36,664 bases of DNA. Origin: Chloroflexi bacterium 54-19. Lineage in GTDB: Bacteria > Chloroflexota > Chloroflexia > Chloroheliales > Chloroheliaceae. Each line of letters opens with the position of its first letter. Within the stretch, counting starts at the first letter, position 1. The notes under the pieces were generated by a model. The model made no database searches. It worked only from the letters and a program-made list of their open reading frames with translations, and had not been told where the DNA came from. The translations under genes and the position numbers were made by a program. The stretch covers positions 8,576-45,239 of the forward strand of contig MKTJ01000075.1 of the NCBI GenBank assembly GCA_001898225.1, in the 5' to 3' direction. Below, piece by piece: positions 8,367 through 14,921 of this stretch.

Positions 8367-8618
8367 ATGACGACATTAGTGCTGTTTTTGTTGCTGGCGG
8401 GAATTTGTGGTTTTGCTTTTCACGTCATCTACGGAAAAACTTTGCGAAGTATCCCTTTTTACCTGCTCGCGGCGGTCGGCGGAGCCACGGTCGGTTTTAC
8501 CATCGCCTTACTGTTTAAGCTTAACTGGTTTAGCTTTGGAGGGTTGCCCATTTTCATGACCCTCGTCGGGGCCATCCTCTTTTTAAGCGTGATGAGAAGG
8601 ATACGGATAGAAGAGTGA
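8367..8618 (+). CDS. Small membrane protein, unknown function
   Basis: An 83-residue hydrophobic protein with about three predicted membrane segments (residues ~2-22, ~30-52, ~57-77) and a basic C-terminus (RRIRIEE). GAGG precedes the ATG by 4 nt. Its stop overlaps the GTG start of the dipeptidase gene by 4 nt, which implies translational coupling. I do not recognise a family. Confidence 0.72.
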   Translation: MTTLVLFLLLAGICGFAFHVIYGKTLRSIPFYLLAAVGGATVGFTIALLFKLNWFSFGGLPIFMTLVGAILFLSVMRRIRIEE

Positions 8619-9682
8619 CTGCTCAAACTTTCTTAGAAAAACTTTACCTGGTGGATAGCCACCAGGATATTGCCTGGAACGCCGGCCTGGGCCGCGACTT
8701 TCTCGAACCGGCCCTTTCCTGGCGGGCCAGGGTCAATGATGGCGCGAAGTACGGCGAACGCCTCGTGACTTTGCCCGACCTTTTAGCCAGCCAGGTCCGG
8801 CTGGTTATCGGGACCATCTTCGCCCTGCCCACCCGCGCCGCCGCCATGTTCGAGGCCGAAACCCCGACCTATTCCACCGACAACGAAGCCCGTCAAATCG
8901 GGTACGACCAGCTAGATTTTTATATCGGCCTGGCCGCTGAGCAGGACCCGGTCGTCATGATTCGGACGCTGGCCGACCTGGAAGCTCACCTGAAAAATGT
9001 CGAGCTTGGCATCAACCAGCTTGGCATCATTGTTTCGATGGAAGGGGCCGACCCGATAGTCCATCCCTCCGAACTGTCTAACTGGGTCGATAAGGGCTTA
9101 CGGCTGATTGGCCCGGCCTGGAAAAGCACCCGCTACTGCGGTGGGACTGGCGAACCTGGCCCCCTGACCCCGCTCGGCTACGAACTGCTGGCCGAAATGG
9201 AAAAACAGGGCGTTATCCTCGACCTGAGCCACATGGCCGAAGAAAGTTTTTATAACTCGCTCGACGCCTATCACGGGCCGGTTATCGCCAGCCATTCCAA
9301 CTGCCGCCACTACGTCAATACCGACCGCCAGCTTAGCGACGACATGATTAAACGGCTGGTCGAACGGGACGGCGTGATTGGGACGGTCCTCTACAACCGC
9401 TTCCTGACCGAGGATGGCCGCGATGTCAGCCTGGAAAATGTCATCCGGCATATGAGCCGCATCTGCGAAATCGCCGGGCATACCCGCGCTGTCGCTATCG
9501 GTACGGACTGGGACGGTGGTTTCGGGGCCGAATCTATCCCTGCCCCCCTCACCGGCCTGAACGACCTGCCGCTCCTGGCTGAAGCCTTGCTCAAACACGG
9601 CTTTAGCGAAGATGATGTTAAGGCAATCTTTCACGGCAACTGGGTCCGGGCTTTAAGAAACGGCCTGGCGGCGTTCAAATAG
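8615..9682 (+). CDS. Peptidase family M19 (membrane/renal dipeptidase-like)
   Basis: A zinc metallopeptidase expected to hydrolyse dipeptides, including some with D-residues. The metal-binding pattern is present: H16 and D18 in VDSHQDIAWN, E143 in VSMEGADPI, H206 in LDLSHMAEESF, H227 in ASHSNCRHYVNTDRQL, and D298 in IGTDWDGGFG. The length of 355 residues is normal. There is no signal peptide, so it is probably cytoplasmic. It starts at a GTG overlapping the upstream stop by 4 nt, and its stop shares one base with the folC start. Confidence 0.95.
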   Translation: MTAQTFLEKLYLVDSHQDIAWNAGLGRDFLEPALSWRARVNDGAKYGERLVTLPDLLASQVRLVIGTIFALPTRAAAMFEAETPTYSTDNEARQIGYDQLDFYIGLAAEQDPVVMIRTLADLEAHLKNVELGINQLGIIVSMEGADPIVHPSELSNWVDKGLRLIGPAWKSTRYCGGTGEPGPLTPLGYELLAEMEKQGVILDLSHMAEESFYNSLDAYHGPVIASHSNCRHYVNTDRQLSDDMIKRLVERDGVIGTVLYNRFLTEDGRDVSLENVIRHMSRICEIAGHTRAVAIGTDWDGGFGAESIPAPLTGLNDLPLLAEALLKHGFSEDDVKAIFHGNWVRALRNGLAAFK

Positions 9683-11061
9683 TGGACCTGCCCGAAGTTT
9701 TCCGGCGGCTGGCCGAAATCGGTCGCCAGGGTCTGAGCGAATCTTATGGGGCCGGGCTGGGCCGGATGCGCCCTTTGCTGGCGCGGCTCGGTCAGCCCCA
9801 GGCCGCCTTCCCGGTCGTTATCGTGACCGGCTCCAAGGGTAAGGGCTCGACCGCGACTTTCCTGGCGAACCTGCTCCAATATTCTCCCAAAGACGGCGCT
9901 TTGCCAAAAATCGGCCTCTTTACGGGGCCGCATCTCCACACCTACCGCGAACGTATCCGGCTCAACGGGTTCATGATTGAGGCTGGCGAATTCGTGGCCC
10001 TTTTTGAGGAAATCTATCAGACCGCCCGGCAAGCTCCCGACCTCGGTTTTATCAGCCGGTTCGAACTGCTGACCATCCTGGCGCTGGTCTATTTCGCCCG
10101 GCAGGGGGTTGACCTGGCCGTGATGGAAGTCGGCATGGGTGGTATCTATGATGCCGTCAATATTGTCGAAAACTCGCCTCTGGCCGTCTTTACCCCGATT
10201 GAACTCGAACACGCCGCCATTTTAGGCCCGACCCTGGCTGATATTGTCCGGCACAAGTCGGGTATTATGCGGCCAGATGCCCAGGCTGTTTCTTCCCGGC
10301 AGACTCCTGACGTGGCGGGCTGGCTGCAAACGGCGGCCCAGACATTGAATGTAGATTTCCATTTCGCCCGCAAGTCCTGGAACTTTCAACCCGGCACCCT
10401 GAAAGTAGCCCTGGAAGAAGGGCGGTTTGCCCAGAGCTTCACCGCCACCGGGCCTGACAGCCAGGATTATCTTATAAAAACCCGGCTGGCCGGGACTTTC
10501 CAGGTCGAGAATGTCCTGGACGCCCTGGCGGCGGCGGCCCTCTTGCAGCACCAGGGCCTGGCAGGCGCGCCTAACCCCGCTGCCCTGCTCCAGGCTGCTT
10601 TGCCGGGCCGTTTCGAACTGGCCGGGGAAAACCCGGTGGTCCTGCTCGATGCCGCCCATACCCCCAATGCTATCCGCGAACTGGTCCAGACCCTGGCCTC
10701 CCTGGATGTGCAGCCTACCTGGGTTCTGGGGTTTTTGAAGGATAAAAATATCGCTGAAATGCTGCGGTTGCTGCCCCTGGAAAATCGCCCGGTCTTCCTG
10801 ACAGAGGTCCATTCCCGCCGCAAGGCCGACATACAGCACGTGTTGGACAGTTTCGAGCAAAGCCCTTCCTCCCTGACTGTTGCGCCCACCCTGGCCGAGG
10901 CGCTCCACGAGGCCCGTAAACTGGCCGCGAAAGAGCCGGGCGGTCTGGTCTGCCTGACCGGGTCGCTCTACCTGGTTGCGGAGGCGCGGGCTACCCTCGG
11001 TCTGCTCGACCCTGCCACCGCCACCGAAGCCCATCTCATCGCTGAAGTTGAGGCATTGTAG
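9682..11061 (+). CDS. folC: Bifunctional folylpolyglutamate/dihydrofolate synthase (Mur ligase family)
   Basis: Adds glutamate to dihydropteroate and/or folates with ATP. At 459 residues it has family length. The Mur-ligase P-loop VTGSKGKGST is at about residues 48-57, then GPHLHTYRERI, MEVGMGGIYDAVN (about 146-158), the HKSGIMR motif (about 190) and LDAAHTPNA (about 324-332), where the usual form is LDGAHN. The GTG start overlaps the preceding stop by 1 nt, giving a tight chain of three genes. No terminator is evident after it. Confidence 0.93.
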   Translation: MDLPEVFRRLAEIGRQGLSESYGAGLGRMRPLLARLGQPQAAFPVVIVTGSKGKGSTATFLANLLQYSPKDGALPKIGLFTGPHLHTYRERIRLNGFMIEAGEFVALFEEIYQTARQAPDLGFISRFELLTILALVYFARQGVDLAVMEVGMGGIYDAVNIVENSPLAVFTPIELEHAAILGPTLADIVRHKSGIMRPDAQAVSSRQTPDVAGWLQTAAQTLNVDFHFARKSWNFQPGTLKVALEEGRFAQSFTATGPDSQDYLIKTRLAGTFQVENVLDALAAAALLQHQGLAGAPNPAALLQAALPGRFELAGENPVVLLDAAHTPNAIRELVQTLASLDVQPTWVLGFLKDKNIAEMLRLLPLENRPVFLTEVHSRRKADIQHVLDSFEQSPSSLTVAPTLAEALHEARKLAAKEPGGLVCLTGSLYLVAEARATLGLLDPATATEAHLIAEVEAL

Positions 11062-11120
11062 CCAACCTGGCCCTCCCCTGCTATCCATATTAGTAAATCA
11101 ATTTGTTTTCTATATAAGTG

Positions 11121-11149
11121 TTGACCCGGCTGCTTTCGCCATTTATAAT
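11121..11149 (+). promoter_or_regulatory. Sigma-70-type promoter for the ROK kinase gene
   Basis: TTGACC (11121-11126) and TATAAT (11144-11149) are separated by exactly 17 bp. A start near 11156 would give a leader of roughly 95 nt. Confidence 0.8.
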
Positions 11150-11250
11150 TGATGGGAGTGCTGTATGCCTTCAAATATATTCACTTGCGCAGATTTATAG
11201 GAATAAGGGTTCGGGGTAGCGACTTTCGGTAGTAGACTGCCCGGAACATC

Positions 11251-12345
11251 ATGGAGAAAGGTTCGGATAGGGTGACGCTGGGTAAAGATGATGGACTTCG
11301 ACCGGAATTGGTTATTCTCAACGAGCGAGAGCTGGCGGAAGGAAAAATAATCGGGGTAGACCTGGGGGGCACCAGGGTGCGGGCGGTCCTTTCCACCGGG
11401 ACCGGCCAGATACTGGCGCGTGCGGAAATGCCGACCCAGGCCGACCAGGGGCTCGAACACGTCCTTTCAAATATCAAACTGACTATCAACCAGGTGTTAG
11501 GGTTAGCCGATTTCTCCAACCTGGTTGGGATGGCAGTTGGCGCACCCGGCCCCCTGAATCCTTTTACCGGTGTGGTCTTCTCGCCGCCCAACTTGCCCGG
11601 TTGGTCCAATGTCCCGCTTACGGCCATCCTGGAAAAAGAATTTCATTTGCCCGTTTACCTGGGTAACGACGCGAACCTGGCTGCGCTGGGTGAATATACC
11701 TTCGGGGCTGGTAAAGATTATCGCTACCTGGTTTACATAACCGTCAGCACCGGGGTCGGTGGGGGCGTAATTGAGGATGGCCGTATCCTGCAAGGGGCGA
11801 AGGGGGCGGCTGCCGAACTCGGCCACATGACGATTGAATATGACGGGCCGCGCTGCAACTGCGGCAATATCGGCTGTCTCGAAATCCTGACCTCCGGGCC
11901 GTCCATTCGCCGCCGGACTATCGAACTGCTCGAAACAGGCGTTGCCTCGAAACTGGTGGATATGGTCGGGGGCAATTTGGAGGACATCACCCCGGAACTG
12001 ATTGCCGAAGCCGCTCGCCAGGGTGACGAGGCCGCTCTCAGGATTATAAAAGAAACCGCCTTCTTCCTGGGGGTCGGTGTCACCAACGTGCTGCACCTCT
12101 ACAACCCTGAAATCGTGGTTATCGGCGGTGGGGTTTCCAAGATTGGCTCTATGCTTTTTGAGCCGCTCATCGAGGTCGTCCACGAACGCGCCATGCCCGC
12201 TTTCTGGGAAGGCGTTCCGATAGTGCCGACCGACCTGGGGGGCGATATTGGTCTTTACGGTTCTATCGCCCTGGTCTTGCAGAATTACGAAGAAGCCCGT
12301 ATCCGCAAACAAGAACTGGCGGTTGTGGGCGAAGATGAAGCCTAG
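11251..12345 (+). CDS. ROK-family sugar kinase (glucokinase-like)
   Basis: Phosphorylates a hexose, probably glucose, with ATP; a regulator role is unlikely because there is no N-terminal helix-turn-helix. The 364-residue protein shows the phosphate-binding DLGGT at 37-41, the catalytic aspartate D140 in LGNDANLAALGE, and the ROK zinc site formed by H192 and cysteines 202, 204 and 209 in CNCGNIGCLE. The first ~30 residues extend beyond the usual start. An in-frame GTG at 11272, with GGAGAAAGG about 9 nt upstream, is a credible alternative start. The stop TAG lies in a CTAG that also supplies the stop of the convergent gene. Confidence 0.92.
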   Translation: MEKGSDRVTLGKDDGLRPELVILNERELAEGKIIGVDLGGTRVRAVLSTGTGQILARAEMPTQADQGLEHVLSNIKLTINQVLGLADFSNLVGMAVGAPGPLNPFTGVVFSPPNLPGWSNVPLTAILEKEFHLPVYLGNDANLAALGEYTFGAGKDYRYLVYITVSTGVGGGVIEDGRILQGAKGAAAELGHMTIEYDGPRCNCGNIGCLEILTSGPSIRRRTIELLETGVASKLVDMVGGNLEDITPELIAEAARQGDEAALRIIKETAFFLGVGVTNVLHLYNPEIVVIGGGVSKIGSMLFEPLIEVVHERAMPAFWEGVPIVPTDLGGDIGLYGSIALVLQNYEEARIRKQELAVVGEDEA

Positions 12346-13178
12346 GCCGGGTCGGCGGGGGCGGTCACAAATACCTTAACGGTCAGGCTTTCCGAGGCGC
12401 GGCCTTTATAGGTGCCTTTGACCGGCGGAATGTCGCTGTAGTCGCGACCGTGGCCGATTTTAATATATCGTTCGTCTACCTTGAGGGTGCTATGGGTCGG
12501 GTCAAAACCGACCCATTTTTGATTCTCCTCGTCCAACACCTCGCACCAGGCGTGGCTGGCTCCTTCCTGGTCACCCTCACGGTTGCCGCCCCAGACATAG
12601 CCGCTGACGTACCGGGTCGGCAGACCCAGGATGCGGCAGACCGTTATCATTACGTGGGCGAAGTCCTGGCAGACACCGGTCCGCTGTTCCAGCACCTGCT
12701 CGACGGTACTCTGGACCGTAGTGACGCCTTTCTGGTATTTGAAGCCCTCGTTGATAGTCCGGCAAATTTTCAGGGCCAACTCCAGGCGGGGTAAGGACAT
12801 ATCCTCCCGGACAATTTCGGCGGCATAAGCCTGGGCCGCTTCCGAAAAGACGATATATTTACATTGGCTGGTAAAGTCGAAAAGATTGACGGTGTCTTTG
12901 GAGTCCATCGGGTAATCCCCTGGGCCGGTTTCGACTATTCCTGCCGTCCGAATCTCCAAGAAGTCGTGGGGAGGCAGCACCGAAAAATAATGAATCGTGT
13001 TGCCGTAAAAATCCTGGTAGGAGAAAACTTTGGATGTTGGGTCAACATCCACGCTGAAAGATAACAACTGCTGGGGGCTATCCGGGCCCCCCGCAGGTTG
13101 TAGCCGGACCTCGGTGGTCGTCTCGAAGACCGGTTGGCTGTACTCAAAGCGGGTCAGGTGTTCAACTTTTAATTTCAT
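12342..13178 (-). CDS. Transglutaminase-like superfamily protein (bacterial N-terminal domain type)
   Basis: A 278-residue protein with the two-part architecture of bacterial transglutaminase-like proteins: an N-terminal beta domain (about 1-85, opening MKLKVEHLTRFEYSQPV) and a papain-like core (about 110-235). The catalytic triad is present: C170 in TGVCQDFAH, H209 in ASHAWCEV and D226 in GFDPTHS. Such proteins are usually peptidases or amidases, and the substrate cannot be read from sequence. No signal peptide is visible. It is convergent with the ROK kinase, overlapping it by 4 nt. Confidence 0.92.
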   Translation of the reverse strand: MKLKVEHLTRFEYSQPVFETTTEVRLQPAGGPDSPQQLLSFSVDVDPTSKVFSYQDFYGNTIHYFSVLPPHDFLEIRTAGIVETGPGDYPMDSKDTVNLFDFTSQCKYIVFSEAAQAYAAEIVREDMSLPRLELALKICRTINEGFKYQKGVTTVQSTVEQVLEQRTGVCQDFAHVMITVCRILGLPTRYVSGYVWGGNREGDQEGASHAWCEVLDEENQKWVGFDPTHSTLKVDERYIKIGHGRDYSDIPPVKGTYKGRASESLTVKVFVTAPADPA

Positions 13179-13285
13179 GGTCTCTCAATTCTTCTTTCCC
13201 GGTAATAATGGTTGATTATATCTTATTTTTGGCAAAGCAAAAGCCTATTTCCCCAAAATTCAGTGCCATTTTCTAATAAAAACTC

Positions 13286-13314
13286 TTGACTTTATGTTCG
13301 GATACTGGTAATAT
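13286..13314 (+). promoter_or_regulatory. Strong sigma-70-type promoter of a small transcription unit
   Basis: TTGACT (13286-13291) and TAATAT (13309-13314) are separated by 17 bp. The expected transcription start is near 13321, immediately before a perfect 11-bp hairpin. Confidence 0.8.
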
Positions 13315-13383
13315 ACTCCCTGTAAGAAACCTCTGAACTATACCCAACAGAGGTTTCTCTCGAAGAAAAAGGAGGTGATGCCC

Positions 13384-13431
13384 ATGATTAGTGGTAACCG
13401 TAAGGGCATCGCCGGAGGTCTGGTTCGCTAG
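13384..13431 (+). CDS. 15-residue peptide ORF with near-perfect Shine-Dalgarno
   Basis: ATG at 13384 lies 8 nt after GGAGG (13371-13375) within AAGGAGGTGATG, and encodes MISGNRKGIAGGLVR before TAG. The peptide is basic and glycine-rich, without an obvious membrane segment. It is the only ORF between its own promoter and terminator on this strand. Such strong signals around so short a frame suggest either a real microprotein or a translation-sensing leader, but nothing downstream is left to attenuate. No homologue is recognised. Confidence 0.5.
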   Translation: MISGNRKGIAGGLVR

Positions 13432-13455
13432 ATCGCTGCGCGATGTCCTTCTTAC

Positions 13456-13491
13456 AAAAAACCGCCCCAGCAATGCTGGTTGCGGTTTTTT
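13456..13491 (+). terminator. Rho-independent terminator of the small unit
   Basis: AAAAAACCGC (13456-13465) pairs perfectly with GCGGTTTTTT (13482-13491). An inner CCAGC-AAT-GCTGG hairpin gives a long composite stem. The A and T tracts could make it bidirectional. Confidence 0.88.
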
Positions 13492-13524
13492 GCTTTTATA
13501 GCCTCTTATGCTAAACTACCCTCG

Positions 13525-13550
13525 TTCGTTAAACGAAACATTGTTGAACG
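13525..13550. repeat. Half-site related to the 8135-8359 element
   Basis: 13525-13537 is a short palindrome (TTCGTT-A-AACGAA). The stretch from 13528 aligns with the left arm at 8135 as CGTTRARYGAAACA followed by GTTRAACGT, matching at most positions. It has no visible partner arm here. Confidence 0.35.
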
Positions 13551-13701
13551 TTACACCAAAACGAACTCATACCAAATTTTTGCATTTCCTTGCTTTACCC
13601 TTAAAAAGTAACCCATAATATTCCGGTTGTAATGCTGATTAGATGCGAAAGCCGTCTCTTTAGCACCCTTTTCAGCCTCTATTGCGGCTTACAACAAACT
13701 T

Positions 13702-14211
13702 ATGATAATAAATATAAGCCGTACAAAAGAAAACCTGGTCAGGAATATCAACGTTACCCTGAAGACGCATATTGCTGTTATTTTATCAGAAGCAGAAATT
13801 GCGTTGACGAGAAAATATTACAACCCAACCCTGGACGAACCGGAAATCCGCGCCCACATGGTCAGGCAAGACCTGACTAATAAGGTGGCTTTAATCAGGC
13901 CGAGTAATCCAAACAGGGAGTTTTTAAGAAATTTTGAGATTACGGCTTTCACCCTGGAGGGCTTTAGTTATCGGCATGTCCTGGAGGACCTGGAAAATGC
14001 CATTGTAAATTTATTGCAGGCTAAATTAAACTACCTGATAAATCTTGAAAAATGGGATAGTGAAATAAGCATTGAAATTATCAATAAAACTGAAGCTGAA
14101 CAAAAACAAGATTACACAATCAGGGGCTTTCCTACCCCGCCTGATTCAACCCCTGGCGATAAAAATATTAGCGTAAAAGATTTATTAAACGAAACGGATG
14201 AAGATAATTAA
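13702..14211 (+). CDS. Hypothetical protein, 169 aa
   Basis: Not recognised. The product is charged and soluble-looking, mixed alpha/beta by composition, with an acidic, Pro/Asp-rich C-terminal tail (NETDEDN). It is clearly AT-richer than the following gene. No good SD precedes ATG 13702 and the next in-frame Met is about 50 codons on, so the start is uncertain; a leaderless transcript is possible. Its stop is 2 nt before the LmbE-like gene, suggesting one transcript. A different-frame ORF over its first part is rejected as a shadow. Confidence 0.62.
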   Translation: MIINISRTKENLVRNINVTLKTHIAVILSEAEIALTRKYYNPTLDEPEIRAHMVRQDLTNKVALIRPSNPNREFLRNFEITAFTLEGFSYRHVLEDLENAIVNLLQAKLNYLINLEKWDSEISIEIINKTEAEQKQDYTIRGFPTPPDSTPGDKNISVKDLLNETDEDN

Positions 14212-14213
14212 TC

Positions 14214-14918
14214 ATGAGCAAAATTGAATTAGAAATCCCAAAATCGGCCCTGGCAATCGGGGCGCATCCCGACGATAGCGAGTTCGGCTGTAGCGGCACG
14301 ATAGCGAAATGGGCCAAAGCCGGGTGCGAGGTCCACTATCTTTTGCTGACCAGTGGCGACAAAGGTACCGAAGACCCAGATGCCGACCCCGCCGAACTGC
14401 GCCGGGTCCGCGAGGCCGAGCAGGTCGCCGCCGCCGAGGTGCTCGGCGTGAAAAGCTGTATTTTCATGCGCCTCAACGATGGAGAACTTGAATACAGCCT
14501 GGCCTTGCGTGGTCAGATCGTCCGCTATATCCGCCAGCTTAAACCCGAAACTATTCTTTCCTGGGACCCACTCACCCGCAACTATCGGATGCACCCCGAC
14601 CACCGGGTCTGCGGCCAACTGGCCCTGGATGCGGCTTTCCCGGCGGCCATGATGCCGCTCAGCTACCCCGAACAACTCAAGGAGGAAGGTTTGAGCGTCC
14701 ACCGGGCCAAACGATTGTTGCTCTACGGCACCGACCAGCCCGACTATTACGTTGACATCTCGGACGTGATGGAGCTTAAATTCGCGTCGTTCCAGGCCCA
14801 CGCCAGCCAGTTTACCTTTGACGAGAAGTTCGCCGAACGCATGCGGCAGCGTCACCGTGACTACGCCCTTGACTTCGATTTCGAGTACGCCGAGGCTTTC
14901 AAACTGGTGGAGTTATAG
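14214..14918 (+). CDS. PIG-L/LmbE-family deacetylase
   Basis: A zinc-dependent amidohydrolase family that deacetylates N-acetylglucosaminyl-type substrates (GlcNAc-PI, mycothiol and bacillithiol precursors, chitobiose). At 234 residues it has normal length. The metal-binding motif AHPDD is at residues 17-21, a WDP at 117-119, and the HPDH motif at 127-130. The actual substrate is unknown. It follows the 169-aa gene by 2 nt and precedes a YfhO-like membrane protein by 3 nt. Bacillithiol-type BshB is one possibility, but no partner genes are present. Confidence 0.93.
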   Translation: MSKIELEIPKSALAIGAHPDDSEFGCSGTIAKWAKAGCEVHYLLLTSGDKGTEDPDADPAELRRVREAEQVAAAEVLGVKSCIFMRLNDGELEYSLALRGQIVRYIRQLKPETILSWDPLTRNYRMHPDHRVCGQLALDAAFPAAMMPLSYPEQLKEEGLSVHRAKRLLLYGTDQPDYYVDISDVMELKFASFQAHASQFTFDEKFAERMRQRHRDYALDFDFEYAEAFKLVEL

Positions 14919-14921
14919 CCG

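Larger units (their letters stand above)
13321..13494 (+). ncRNA. Candidate ~175-nt structured transcript with embedded 15-codon ORF
   Basis: Between a good promoter and a good terminator lie three stem-loops. The first is AGAAACCTCTG (13325-13335) pairing perfectly with CAGAGGTTTCT (13348-13358). The second is GGGCATCGC (13404-13412) with GCGATGTCC (13440-13448), one G-U pair. The third is the terminator. A near-perfect anti-16S SD (AAGGAGGTGAT) sits exposed between hairpins one and two. The 5' arm ACCTCT could alternatively pair with GGAGGT of the SD, a possible switch. I do not recognise the RNA family. It could be a small mRNA, a regulatory RNA, or a dual-function RNA. Confidence 0.5.

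Noticed and set aside
13384..13431. Reading the 15-residue peptide as a PspC-domain remnant because of its NRKGIAGGLV stretch
   Set aside because: The resemblance covers only a few residues, and the frame has its own start signals and terminator.
13443..13514. 23-codon ORF starting just after the 15-codon ORF
   Set aside because: It reads straight through the terminator hairpin and has no SD at the right distance.
13632..13880. 82-codon ORF overlapping the start of the 169-aa gene in another frame
   Set aside because: It overlaps the frame that continues to the coupled stop before the deacetylase; its composition looks non-coding.
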